Assembly: GCA_003021305.1 (NCBI GenBank)
Contig: PXQN01000014.1
Location: forward strand, 1 to 50,457
DNA length: 50,457 bases
DNA from: Halobacteriales archaeon QH_10_67_22
Lineage (GTDB): Archaea; Halobacteriota; Halobacteria; Halobacteriales; Haloarculaceae
Direction: 5' to 3'
The notes beneath the pieces were generated by a model. That model saw nothing but the letters and a program-made list of their open reading frames with translations, was not told where the DNA came from and searched no databases. Position numbers and translations under genes: made by a program. Positions within the stretch are counted from its first letter, which is position 1; every line of letters starts with the position of its first letter. Shown here in pieces: positions 27,156 to 34,911 of the stretch.

Positions 27156-27292
27156 TATTGACCCCTGTCCATCGGTGTGGGTCGGTCATCGAGATCGTCC
27201 GCCGATCCGCGACTGCCTGACTTCGGCGAATGACCACCCCTTGTCGAAACTGTACTGTCCGTCGTTCGGTGGTTGAGCGCTGGGTCGTTCAT
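27155..27292 (-). CDS. 45-residue ORF coupled to the DUF7344 gene
   Basis: The minus strand encodes MNDPALNHRTTDSTVSTRGG…DDLDDRPTPMDRGQ and ends TAA, which overlaps the next ATG as TAATG. The peptide is hydrophilic and disordered-looking, with no known domain. The overlap geometry is a common sign of translational coupling. It could also be non-coding leader. Confidence 0.35.
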   Translation of the reverse strand: MNDPALNHRTTDSTVSTRGGHSPKSGSRGSADDLDDRPTPMDRGQ

Positions 27293-27641
27293 TGTACGTC
27301 CCTGGAGCGAGCGGCCCCCCTTCAGGTCTCGCTTCCAAAGTAGTTAACGTGCGGATGGTACTTAATATTTCTTGATTACTAGCGATGTAACGAATCGGTT
27401 CTCGGTTTGTTGACGAAGGTCACTGGCCTGCTGGTGATCGGCTCGAGGGTGGTATCACGGGCCGCTCGAACCTGCCCGGGTTCGTGAGCGTCTCGTCCGG
27501 ACGGGCGGAGTCTTCGACCGGCGAATCCAGGCCGCGGTTCCGGTACTATTTTATCGGTGCCCCACGGGTCGAAAATATGGAAAGGAAAAGTGCACTTTCC
27601 AGGTGGGGAGTATCAACTCACAACGACGGAGATGAGCACGC
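27293..27641. promoter_or_regulatory. Divergent control region with a palindrome before the HalOD1 gene
   Basis: 349 bp between divergent regulators. It holds a TATA-like ACTATTTTATCGG (27545-27557) and a 12-bp perfect palindrome AAAGTGCACTTT (27587-27598) about 45 bp upstream of the HalOD1 ATG; the palindrome would suit a dimeric regulator. A second AT-rich patch (27358-27375, TACTTAATATTTCTTG) may serve the minus-strand gene. Confidence 0.4.
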
Positions 27642-27956
27642 ATGAGTGGACACAGTGAGGACATCGGTGCCAACGTACGGACTGACGACGCGTCGGGGAA
27701 AGTCGTCACCCGGCACGCGGAGACCGGCGAGGACGAACCGGTCTCGAGAGTCGTGGTCGAGGCAGTCGCCGAGGCGAGAGGTATCTCACCGGTCGACATC
27801 CGCCAGCCGCTGTACGAGGCCGTCGACCCCGACGCTCTCGACAGGATCTTTACTGGGGCGACCGACCAGTTCGATGGACAGCTCAGTTTCACCTTCAACG
27901 GGTGTGAGATCACCGTGACAGCAGACCAGTCGGTGCTCGTCGAACCCATCACCTGA
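27642..27956 (+). CDS. HalOD1 output-domain protein
   Basis: 104 residues. SRVVVEAVAEARGISPVDIRQPLYEAVDPDALDRIF and LSFTFNGCEITVTADQSVLVEP are the two halves of the haloarchaeal output domain 1, known alone or fused to response-regulator receivers. Stand-alone copies like this one have no receiver domain. The role in signalling is inferred from the family. It sits between two DUF7344 genes, in a small cluster of regulatory proteins. Confidence 0.85.
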   Translation: MSGHSEDIGANVRTDDASGKVVTRHAETGEDEPVSRVVVEAVAEARGISPVDIRQPLYEAVDPDALDRIFTGATDQFDGQLSFTFNGCEITVTADQSVLVEPIT

Positions 27957-28140
27957 CCTGGTTCGCCAGGGGACCGCGGGTCGGCCGTTCGTCCGTTCGG
28001 AGTCGGATAGCCGTCTTCGTAGTTCCTGTGTTCGCGGTCGCGCGAGCGACAGCGGTCCGATATGTCTCTCGTAGAATACACCATTCGAGGGTACTTCTGG
28101 ATAATCCGTTCCTAACAAAGTGAGGGCCACGTTTCTCACA

Positions 28141-28230
28141 ATGTGTGCCTCTTTGCACACTTCCGGCGGCGACGAGTGGGATACAGCCAGGGAAGCGCGG
28201 ACACCGGAGTTAACAGATGTCAGCGGGTGA
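28141..28230 (+). CDS. 29-residue leader ORF overlapping the second DUF7344 gene
   Basis: MCASLHTSGGDEWDTAREARTPELTDVSG ends 14 nt inside the next gene, in another frame. A CTAACAAAG box lies about 20-28 bp upstream of its ATG. The arrangement is like the guaAb leader ORF, but the support is weaker because the overlap is long and codon use is unremarkable. Confidence 0.25.
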   Translation: MCASLHTSGGDEWDTAREARTPELTDVSG

Positions 28231-28744
28231 GAAAATATCACGAGACGTCGTGTTCGATATACTCAGTAGCAAGCGTCGGCGGCAGGTCCTCTCGCTGCTC
28301 AAAAACGAGGGACCGATGGAGCTGACCGACCTCGCCGAGAAAGTCGCTGCACAGGAAAACGACACGACTGTCGAAGATCTCAACAAACAGCAGCGAAAGC
28401 GCGTCTACGTCTCGCTGTACCAGACACACGTCCCGAAACTCGAGGACGCCGACCTCGTCACCTACGACCAGGACTCGGGTGTCGTCGAGTTGCAGGCCCA
28501 GGCAGACAGTATCGACCGCTATCTCGGCGACGAGTCACGCTTTCGCTGGCAGTACGTCTACTTCGCCGTCGCATCGGTCGGCTTCGCACTCGTTCTCCTC
28601 TCGATGGCGAACGTCTGGGTGTTCGGTGCCGTCTCGGAGACCCTGGTCGCACTTTTCCTCGTCGTCGCCGTCGCGGTGACGGCGACCACTCATTTCGTCG
28701 CCTGGGCCGGGGAACGGTCTGCTCTCCGTCGACGGTTCCGCTGA
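28217..28744 (+). CDS. DUF7344-type winged-helix protein with two C-terminal membrane helices
   Basis: 175 residues. VVFDILSSKRRRQVLSLLKNEGPMELTDLAEKVAAQENDTTVEDL and KRVYVSLYQTHVPKLEDADLVTYDQDSGVVEL form the winged helix, clearly related to the gene at 26547 (NENDT/QENDT, VGLYQ/VSLYQ, H-PK). YVYFAVASVGFALVLLSMANVW and ALFLVVAVAVTATTHFVAW are membrane helices. It is thus a second membrane-tethered paralogue within 2 kb. The target genes are unknown. Confidence 0.8.
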   Translation: MSAGEKISRDVVFDILSSKRRRQVLSLLKNEGPMELTDLAEKVAAQENDTTVEDLNKQQRKRVYVSLYQTHVPKLEDADLVTYDQDSGVVELQAQADSIDRYLGDESRFRWQYVYFAVASVGFALVLLSMANVWVFGAVSETLVALFLVVAVAVTATTHFVAWAGERSALRRRFR

Positions 28745-28822
28745 AGCGGACCCACTACTGCACTGTTCTGTCAGCCACGCTGTCGATTGATACGGCGTGT
28801 GGCCTACCCGGATACCGGCGTT

Positions 28823-28855
28823 TCACTCGTGTCGACTTGCTTGTGTCCGACAGTA
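28823..28855 (+). mobile_element. F3 right-end remnant
   Basis: TCACTCGTGTCGACTTGCTTGTGTCCGACAGTA-type sequence matches the last ~30 bp of F3 and is followed by TCA. The left side is lost. About 35 bp upstream TGATACGGCGTG (28788-28799) looks like a damaged F1 end, so the spot may be a site of more than one insertion followed by deletion. Confidence 0.55.
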
Positions 28856-28949
28856 TCACCGACGAGCACCAGGAGAGAAAGGGCGCGTCGAGAACCCGTG
28901 GGCAGCGGTTGTACACCGACAGTGTGGCCCGACCCGGTGGCCCGGTCGG

Positions 28950-29066
28950 TCACTCCGCGTTCTCGGCGTCATCCGGCAACAGCTGTTCGGGAGATCGTTC
29001 GTACGGTGGCGTCTCGGTGAACGCACTTATCCGTTCGATCTCGTCCTCGGTGAAATGTTCAAGCAT
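28950..29066 (-). CDS. Short conserved-looking ORF, function unknown
   Basis: 38 residues from MLEHFTEDEIERISAFTETPPYERSPEQLLPDDAENAE. The acidic, helical sequence with TPPYERSPEQLLP has haloarchaeal codon use and looks like a small stand-alone helical protein. The frame is open further upstream but has poor composition there, so the start is uncertain. No domain is known. Confidence 0.4.
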   Translation of the reverse strand: MLEHFTEDEIERISAFTETPPYERSPEQLLPDDAENAE

Positions 29067-29297
29067 CAGATCACTAATAGTGCTGCTGGCCCCTTGTAAT
29101 GGGTCAACTATGTTACCGTAAACGCGGACTGTCTGTGGCCGGACGGCACCGACCCACACGGGCGTCGGCGTCGTGGCGTGAGGGCAGGGTCCGATCGTCT
29201 GGAGTACGACAACCTTACCGTTCGTTTGGGCCGGCTTACCGGGGGACGTCGGAGACAAGTGATTCGGGGCCGCTGGCGAGTCGGCGACGCCGTCCGC

Positions 29298-29573
29298 TCA
29301 GACCATGTTCTCGGCCTCGATCGTTTCCCAGACGTCGCGTCCGCGGTCGGTGAGACCGTAGACGCGGCCTTTCTTTCGGTCGTCGGAGACCAGTAAATCG
29401 ACGAGCGAGCGGTCGCGGAGTCGCTGCAACGCTCGCGACACGTGGGCGATCCCCACGTCGGCGTCGCTGGCTATCTGTGACGGCGTCGACGGTCCTGTCG
29501 CCAACCGCCGGATAACTGCGACCCGATATCGCGAACTGATGACGAAACTAACGTCGTCCCAATCGGTGCTCAT
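29298..29573 (-). CDS. Winged-helix (MarR/ArsR-like) DNA-binding protein
   Basis: 91 residues from MSTDWDDVSFVISSRYRVAVIRRL. The HTH reads ATGPSTPSQIASDADVGIAHVSRALQRLRDRSLVDLL, and the wing DDRKKGRVYGLTDRGRDVWETIE. Nothing else is attached, so it is a minimal regulator. The start at 29573 is preferred to 29717 because the domain begins there. It is divergent from a third winged-helix gene at 29993 across 419 bp. Confidence 0.8.
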   Translation of the reverse strand: MSTDWDDVSFVISSRYRVAVIRRLATGPSTPSQIASDADVGIAHVSRALQRLRDRSLVDLLVSDDRKKGRVYGLTDRGRDVWETIEAENMV

Positions 29574-29992
29574 GTATTTGTGAGTGCGGATCCACCGCCA
29601 GCAGAGCCAGTGACACTGTTCCCGACAACGGACCGGCTGCTCGTCGGGTAGCTGCCACGGGGGCGGGTTTACCTGTCGGTTTATCCACTGTACCTGTTTC
29701 ATACGGGCCCCCGGCATAAGAGGTTTCGCCGTCCACGGTGCTCACGGATCGAGTCTCGCTGCCGAACCACTGGTTCACCGACATCGCCGTTGTCTCGCAG
29801 GCGTCCTGGCGGAACGGTAGTCAGTGTATAGTCTTGTGCGCTGGGCCCGAACAGTCGAGCTATCGAGCGATACCGACAGCGAACTCCGGTGGACCGGCGA
29901 CTACCCGGGCTGTGGCGACACCGGGCCCGGACACACTCTCGTCGCGTCGACCGTCCCGGGGACCGGTTCGTCGAACCGACGAAATTTCACAC
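29574..29992. other. Divergent intergenic stretch
   Basis: 419 bp without a supported gene. Frames open on both sides of the true starts (to 29717 and from 29738) lack domain similarity. AAATTTC just before 29993 is the only clear AT-rich spot. Confidence 0.4.
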
Positions 29993-30499
29993 ATGCCTGA
30001 CGAATCACACAGCGAGAACGACGCCGACCGTTCCGTCGACCAGCACGAGGACAGCACGGCCAGCGACGACCGAGCACGGGACCGACCATCGCCGATCGAT
30101 GACGAGGTCATCGGCGAGGCGGTGTTCGGTCGACCAGACGAGGAGACGCTGTCGGAGCCGGCCATATCGACAGACCGACTGTTCGAGTTGCTGGCGTCGC
30201 CAGGCAACCGGTTCGTGCTGACGTATCTGCTTCGTGCCGGAACGGCAGTGGCGTACGCAGACGTCGTGGAGTACGTCGTCACGCGGGCGGACCCCCCCGG
30301 AGGGATGACGGAAGCGAAATTCCGCGGGCGCGTCGCCGCCACGCTCATCAACGAGCGACTGCCGGAACTCCACGAGGCAGGGCTCGTCGAGGTCGACAGC
30401 ACTCACCAGCGTGTGTCGCCGACGCCCGTCACCGAGGTCGTGGCCCCGTATCTCGCACTCGCACTGTCGGACCTGACGAACGCGCACCCCCCCGAGTGA
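29993..30499 (+). CDS. Winged-helix protein, DUF7344-like, with acidic N-terminus
   Basis: 168 residues. The first 60 are acidic and disordered. Then STDRLFELLASPGNRFVLTYLLRAGTAVAYADVVEYVVTRA and AATLINERLPELHEAGLVEVDSTHQRVSPTP form a winged helix of the DUF7344 kind. No membrane helix is present, in contrast to the two paralogues upstream. The start at 29993 fits the domain; the frame is open upstream but unrelated. Likely a soluble transcription factor of unknown target. Confidence 0.7.
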   Translation: MPDESHSENDADRSVDQHEDSTASDDRARDRPSPIDDEVIGEAVFGRPDEETLSEPAISTDRLFELLASPGNRFVLTYLLRAGTAVAYADVVEYVVTRADPPGGMTEAKFRGRVAATLINERLPELHEAGLVEVDSTHQRVSPTPVTEVVAPYLALALSDLTNAHPPE

Positions 30500-30575
30500 G
30501 TGTCGCGCTGTGACTCCGTTCCACCGATAGAGATTTCAACCAGCCCGTGCCAGTAAGGCTCACGCGAGTCAGGAC

Positions 30576-31040
30576 ATGTCACACAGCATCTGGACGCCGT
30601 CGCCATCGGGTTCGACCGCCTCCCGTCAGCGGTGTCGAGACGGGTTTCATGTCCGCCGGGGCGTGAAGGCGCTCGTCACCACCAGCGACGGGTCGGTCCT
30701 GCTGATACGCGAACGACACGCAGACGGGACGCCGTTCTGGACGCTCCCCGGTGGCGGCGTCCAGCACGGGGAGTCGGCGACTGGGGCGCTCGAACGCGAA
30801 GTCGCCGAGGAGTTACAGTGTACCTGCGTGCCCGGTGCGGCGCGCACGGCCTTCCCGTACGTTCACTGCAGCCGCCACCGCACGGCGTCGGTCTACGTGG
30901 TCTACGACTGCGCTCTCCTGACGAGGCCGAGACCGAACGGTGCACACGGTGTGACCGCAGCCCGGTGGGCCAGCCCCGAGTCGCTCCCGTCGGGAACGCT
31001 GCCCCAGGTCAGAGCCGTCGTCTCCGAGCACGTCGCGTAG
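30576..31040 (+). CDS. NUDIX hydrolase
   Basis: 154 residues. The Nudix box GGGVQHGESATGALEREVAEELQ-type pattern (Gx5Ex7REVxEE) is complete at about residues 60-82, preceded by LLIRERHADGTPFWTLPGG. Nudix enzymes cleave nucleoside diphosphates linked to another group; the substrate is unknown. Homology begins at about residue 20, so the N-terminal 20 residues could be an over-extended start, but an in-frame ATG closer in is not available. It lies at the edge of the glycan cluster and could act on nucleotide sugars. Confidence 0.85.
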   Translation: MSHSIWTPSPSGSTASRQRCRDGFHVRRGVKALVTTSDGSVLLIRERHADGTPFWTLPGGGVQHGESATGALEREVAEELQCTCVPGAARTAFPYVHCSRHRTASVYVVYDCALLTRPRPNGAHGVTAARWASPESLPSGTLPQVRAVVSEHVA

Positions 31041-31108
31041 CCGCCCCTGGTCGTCGGTGAACCGTCGTCTTCGATTCCGCCGAGAGAACCGGCTGGGACG
31101 GTGCCCGG

Positions 31109-32473
31109 TCACTCGGACCCGACACCGATCGCGTAGTACGGATGGCCCACCGTGTCAGCGTCGAACAGTCTGTGACCGTCGACCACGACCACGTCCTCGA
31201 ACGTTTCCCAGTCGATGGCTTCGAATGCCTCGTGGGGCGTCGTGAGGACCACGGCGTCGACGTCGACGTCCTCGAACTCGTCGACGCCCACGGACCTGAC
31301 GTCCGCCAGTGGCACGTCCGTACAGACGGGGTCACAGACGTACACGTCCCGGGCGCGGTCGGCGAGTCTGCGAGCGACGTCGACCCCCGGCGAGGCCCGC
31401 GTCTCGTCGACGCCGGCACGGTAGGTCAGTCCGAGGACGAGCACCGAACTGGCCGGGAGCGAGCGGCCGACTGCGTCGAGACAGTCCCCGACGCGCGCGA
31501 CAGTAAATGCCGGCATCGAATCGTTGACGCCTCGTGCCGTTTCGAGCAGCGGCGTCGGCGTCTCGACGCGACTGGTCACGAAGTACGGGTAGTAGGGGAT
31601 GCAGTGACCGCCGACGCCGGGGCCGGGGTCGTGGATGTCACAGAACGGCTGTGTGTTGGCGGCCTCGATAGCGGCAGTGACGTCGACGCCGAGTTCGTCG
31701 GACAGCGTCGCCAGTTCGTTCGCCAGCGCGATGTTCACGTCGCGGTAGAGCCCTTCGAACACCTTCACGCACTCGGCCGTCGTGGGGTCAGCGACCACCA
31801 CCAGTTCCGCCGAGGTCACCTCGCCGTACACGAGTCGGGCGACGCGGTCGCTCTCGGCGTCGGCACCACCGACGACCTTGGGGTGTGAGCCCGTTATGTC
31901 CTGCAGTGCGCGGCCGCTCATCGTCCGTTCGGGACAGAACGCGAGGCCGAACTCCCCCAGCGAGTGGCCGCTCTCGCGTTCGAGGAGCGGGAGGACGTGG
32001 TCGAGACACGTCCCCGGCGGAACCGTCGACTCGACGACGACCATGTCACCAGGCGTCAGGCCCGCGGCGATGGTCTCCGTGACAGCCGTCAGCGCCGAGA
32101 GGTCGGGTTCGGTTCCGTCGACCAGCGTCGGCACGATGACGACGTGGAGTCTGGCGTCGGTCGCCGCGGCAACCCCGTCGGTCGTCGCACGGAGTCGCCG
32201 GTCTTCGACTGCCTCCTCCAGCAGTCCGGGCAGGCCCGGTTCGCCGTCGACCGGACAGTCGCCGTCGCCGACCGTCCGGACCACCTCGGGGTCGATATCG
32301 ACGCCGACGACGTTGCCCGCGACTGCGCTGAACACGGCCGCCAATGGCACCCCCATCTTTCCGAGGCCGTAGACAGCGACGGGCACCTCCCCGGTCGTAA
32401 ACGCCTCCCGGAGTCGGTCGTCGGGCGCGTCGGCCCCGTACAGGCGGTCAGGACGTGACCGCTGTGCGGTCAC
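31109..32473 (-). CDS. Nucleotide-sugar 6-dehydrogenase (UDP-GlcNAc / UDP-ManNAc dehydrogenase, WbpA/WecC class)
   Basis: 454 residues. The NAD-binding loop VYGLGKMGVPLA is near residues 33-44. The central domain has VVESTVPPGTC and LAFCPERTMSGRAL. The catalytic cysteine is in GPGVGGHCIPYYPYF near residue 291, and a C-terminal UDP-sugar domain (LGLTYRAGVDETRASP) follows. It oxidises the C6 hydroxyl of a UDP-N-acetylhexosamine to a uronic acid with two NAD. It overlaps the upstream Gfo/Idh/MocA gene by 4 nt, so the two are one operon. With the divergent aminotransferase and epimerase it fits a diamino-uronic acid pathway. Confidence 0.92.
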   Translation of the reverse strand: MTAQRSRPDRLYGADAPDDRLREAFTTGEVPVAVYGLGKMGVPLAAVFSAVAGNVVGVDIDPEVVRTVGDGDCPVDGEPGLPGLLEEAVEDRRLRATTDGVAAATDARLHVVIVPTLVDGTEPDLSALTAVTETIAAGLTPGDMVVVESTVPPGTCLDHVLPLLERESGHSLGEFGLAFCPERTMSGRALQDITGSHPKVVGGADAESDRVARLVYGEVTSAELVVVADPTTAECVKVFEGLYRDVNIALANELATLSDELGVDVTAAIEAANTQPFCDIHDPGPGVGGHCIPYYPYFVTSRVETPTPLLETARGVNDSMPAFTVARVGDCLDAVGRSLPASSVLVLGLTYRAGVDETRASPGVDVARRLADRARDVYVCDPVCTDVPLADVRSVGVDEFEDVDVDAVVLTTPHEAFEAIDWETFEDVVVVDGHRLFDADTVGHPYYAIGVGSE

Positions 32474-33450
32474 GGTCTGGTCACCTCCGGTGTGGGCTCT
32501 CTGGCGGGGTCCAGCGCCGCCTCGACCTGTGTCGCGACCTCGACGGCACGGAGGCCGTCCCGGCCGGTCGTCCGTGGCGGCTCGTTTTCACGGACGGCCT
32601 CGACGAACGCCGAGAGTTCGTTTTTCAGCGGCTCGCCGTTTTCGACGGTCGGCCGTTCGATGACGCTCTCGTGGCGGAAGCGAACGTCGCCGTTGGTCTG
32701 GATGTACTCCGGAAGCGAGTGGCGGTGTATCTCGACGGACTGGTCCATGTAGTCGACGTCGACGTAACACTCCTCGGCAGTGACCGCCAGGTCGCGGATC
32801 CGCTCCTGGGAGATCCGGCTCGCGGTCAGCGTCGCGACCAGACCGTTCTCGAAGGCCAGCTGTGCGACCGCGTGGCTACGCTCGGGAACGCCCGTGGCCG
32901 ACACGTCCGTCAGCGTCGCGTCGGTCATCGAGAGCACCACGTCGATGTCGTGGATCATCAGGTCGAAGACGACGCTGGCACTGTCGTCGCGGTCGACTGG
33001 TGGACCCTGTCTGCGAGCCGCGACCGCGAGCGGGTCGACCTCGGCGAGGACGCCTTCGAGTGCGGTGATCGCGGGGTTGTATCGCTCGACGTGGCCCACT
33101 CCGAGGACGACATCCGCTTCGTCGGCTGCGACGAGAAGGTTACGTCCCTCAGCCGGGTCGACGACGAACGGTTTCTCGACCTGAACGTCGACGCCCGCCG
33201 CGACCGCCTCCCTGGCGACGCTGGCGTGGTGGCGCGTCGGGACGGCGACCGAGACGGCGTCGACCGCGCCCAGCAGCGCCGACTGTGGCAACATGCGGGT
33301 CTCGAACTGCTCGGCCACAGTCCGGGCGCGCTCCCGGTCAGCGTCCGCCACGCCGACCAGCTGGACTCCGGGCAGTTCGTTGTAGACACGCGCGTGGTGG
33401 CGACCCATGCTGCCGACGCCGATGACCCCGACGCTGACTGTCTCGGACAT
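32470..33450 (-). CDS. Gfo/Idh/MocA-family sugar 3-dehydrogenase (WbpB-like)
   Basis: 326 residues. The Rossmann loop is VGVIGVGSMGRHHARVY at 7-23, the conserved EKPF is near residues 94-97, and VGHVERYNPA is in the second domain. In the WbpB/WlbA branch such enzymes oxidise C3 of UDP-GlcNAcA to the 3-keto sugar that an aminotransferase then converts to the 3-amino sugar. The partner aminotransferase and the C6 dehydrogenase are the adjacent genes, which supports this branch. A CATAACAATG promoter box lies about 31 bp upstream of the ATG. Confidence 0.88.
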   Translation of the reverse strand: MSETVSVGVIGVGSMGRHHARVYNELPGVQLVGVADADRERARTVAEQFETRMLPQSALLGAVDAVSVAVPTRHHASVAREAVAAGVDVQVEKPFVVDPAEGRNLLVAADEADVVLGVGHVERYNPAITALEGVLAEVDPLAVAARRQGPPVDRDDSASVVFDLMIHDIDVVLSMTDATLTDVSATGVPERSHAVAQLAFENGLVATLTASRISQERIRDLAVTAEECYVDVDYMDQSVEIHRHSLPEYIQTNGDVRFRHESVIERPTVENGEPLKNELSAFVEAVRENEPPRTTGRDGLRAVEVATQVEAALDPAREPTPEVTRP

Positions 33451-33480
33451 ACGCTAGTCCGACATTGGCGGTGACGCAGA

Positions 33481-33490
33481 CATTGTTATG
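33481..33490 (-). promoter_or_regulatory. CATAACAAT-type promoter box (Gfo/Idh/MocA operon)
   Basis: CATAACAATG on the minus strand, 31 bp upstream of the ATG at 33450. Same motif as upstream of the aminotransferase, barrel, sulfatase and flippase genes. Confidence 0.5.
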
Positions 33491-33601
33491 CCCACCTTGC
33501 AAGAAATCTGACGAGTGGGCCTGTCTCTCCCGAACGAGCCTGTTCCCGCCGGTCGCCCCGCGGGAGTGTCTCGACCCCTGTCCCCTCGACGGGCGGTGTG
33601 A

Positions 33602-33681
33602 TAGTGATTATTGTAGCGATTTACCAGTACGACCGCACGCAGTCGTGCGGTCGATCCGGAACAGACCGACAATAATCACTA
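33602..33681 (+). mobile_element. F2 element copy 2 (80 bp) in a divergent promoter region
   Basis: Ends TAGTGATTATTGT and ACAATAATCACTA, with TGA on both sides (33599-33601 and 33682-33684). It sits between the promoters of two divergent operons, 88 bp upstream of the aminotransferase promoter box, and could insulate them from each other. Confidence 0.87.
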
Positions 33682-33768
33682 TGAGTAACCGCCCTGTAAT
33701 CGAGCCGAACAGTTCCCTCGGGCGACCGAGCCGTCAGCCCAGCGTCGCCACGAACGTGACAGAGACTC

Positions 33769-33778
33769 CATAACAAAG
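33769..33778 (+). promoter_or_regulatory. CATAACAAAG promoter box (aminotransferase-epimerase operon)
   Basis: CATAACAAAG centred about 31 bp upstream of the ATG at 33805. An identical string is at 39330 and its reverse complement at 47090. Confidence 0.5.
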
Positions 33779-33804
33779 CCGGTCGGTTCCTGCAGTCAGT
33801 GCAC

Positions 33805-34911
33805 ATGGGCCAGTCCGAACAGTCACTGGGGCGAGTGCCGCTGGCGGCACCGGACGTCTCCGAGCGCGCGGCCGAGCGCGTCGCGTCCGTGCTCGACAGC
33901 GGCTATCTCGCGGCCGGCGAGGAAGTGAAGTCGTTCGAACGGGAGTTCGCGGCGTTCTGTGGCGCCGAGCACGCGGTCGCCGTCGCGAACGGCACGGCGG
34001 CGCTGCACGCGGCGCTGGCCGCCTGCGGGATCGGCGAGGGCGACACCGTCGTCACGACACCGCTGTCGTTCGTCGCGACGGCCAACGCCGCGCGCTTCTG
34101 TGGTGCCGACGTCGTCTTCGCCGACGTCGACCCCGAGACGCTGCTGCTCGACCCCGACGCCGTCCGGGCGGTGGCCGCCGACCACGATATCGACGCGGTC
34201 CTCCCGGTCCACCTCTACGGCCTCCCGGCGGCGATGGACGAACTGGGAGCCATCGCCGAGGAGTTCGACGCCGTCCTGGTCGAAGACGCCGCACAGGCAC
34301 ACGGCGCACGCTACCGGGGCGACCCGGTCGGTACCATCGGGGACGTGGGCACCTTCTCGTTTTACCCGACCAAGAACATGACGACCGGCGAGGGCGGGAT
34401 GGTCGTCACGGACGACGACGCGGTCGCCGAGCGCGTGCGCCAATTCATCAACCACGGCCGCGACGACGGCGACCACGCCTCGCTGGGACACAACTTCCGG
34501 ATGACGAACCTGGCTGGGGCCGTCGGCCGGGTCCAGCTCGAGAGACTGCCAGGTTTCGTCCGGGACCGGCGGAGCAATGCCGCCTGCCTGACGGCCGCAC
34601 TGGCCGACGGCCCGGTCGAGACGCCGCCGGAACCCGCCGGCCGCCGACACGCCTACCACCAGTACACGGTCAGATGTGACGACCGAGCGGCGCTCGTCGA
34701 CCACCTCGACGAACACGGCGTCGACAGCGGCGTCTACTACTCGCGCCCGATCCACGAGGAAGGCGCCTACGACCACGTCGACGCGAGGCTCCCGGTGGCC
34801 GAACGCGCCAGCGAGTCGGTGCTGTCGGTGCCGGTCCATCCCGGTCTCTCGCGGCCCGAACTGGAGCGCGTGACGGACGCGCTGGCCGAGTTCGCGGGGA
34901 CGGCCCGATGA
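33805..34911 (+). CDS. DegT/DnrJ/EryC1/StrS-family sugar aminotransferase (WbpE-like)
   Basis: 368 residues. PLP enzyme with FCGAEHAVAVANGTAALHAALAA, the aspartate motif VEDAAQAHGARYRG, and the Schiff-base lysine in FSFYPTKNMTTGEGG near residue 189. The C-terminal part has GVDSGVYYSRPIHEE. It transfers an amino group to a keto sugar nucleotide; with the neighbouring 3-dehydrogenase, the 3-keto position is the likely site. The start at 33805 (ATG) is preferred over the GTG at 33799. The stop overlaps the next start (ATGA), so it is co-translated with the epimerase. Confidence 0.93.
   Translation: MGQSEQSLGRVPLAAPDVSERAAERVASVLDSGYLAAGEEVKSFEREFAAFCGAEHAVAVANGTAALHAALAACGIGEGDTVVTTPLSFVATANAARFCGADVVFADVDPETLLLDPDAVRAVAADHDIDAVLPVHLYGLPAAMDELGAIAEEFDAVLVEDAAQAHGARYRGDPVGTIGDVGTFSFYPTKNMTTGEGGMVVTDDDAVAERVRQFINHGRDDGDHASLGHNFRMTNLAGAVGRVQLERLPGFVRDRRSNAACLTAALADGPVETPPEPAGRRHAYHQYTVRCDDRAALVDHLDEHGVDSGVYYSRPIHEEGAYDHVDARLPVAERASESVLSVPVHPGLSRPELERVTDALAEFAGTAR

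Noticed and set aside
33799-33804. GTG start of the aminotransferase at 33799
   Set aside because: An ATG two codons later fits homology and promoter spacing at least as well and is the commoner start.
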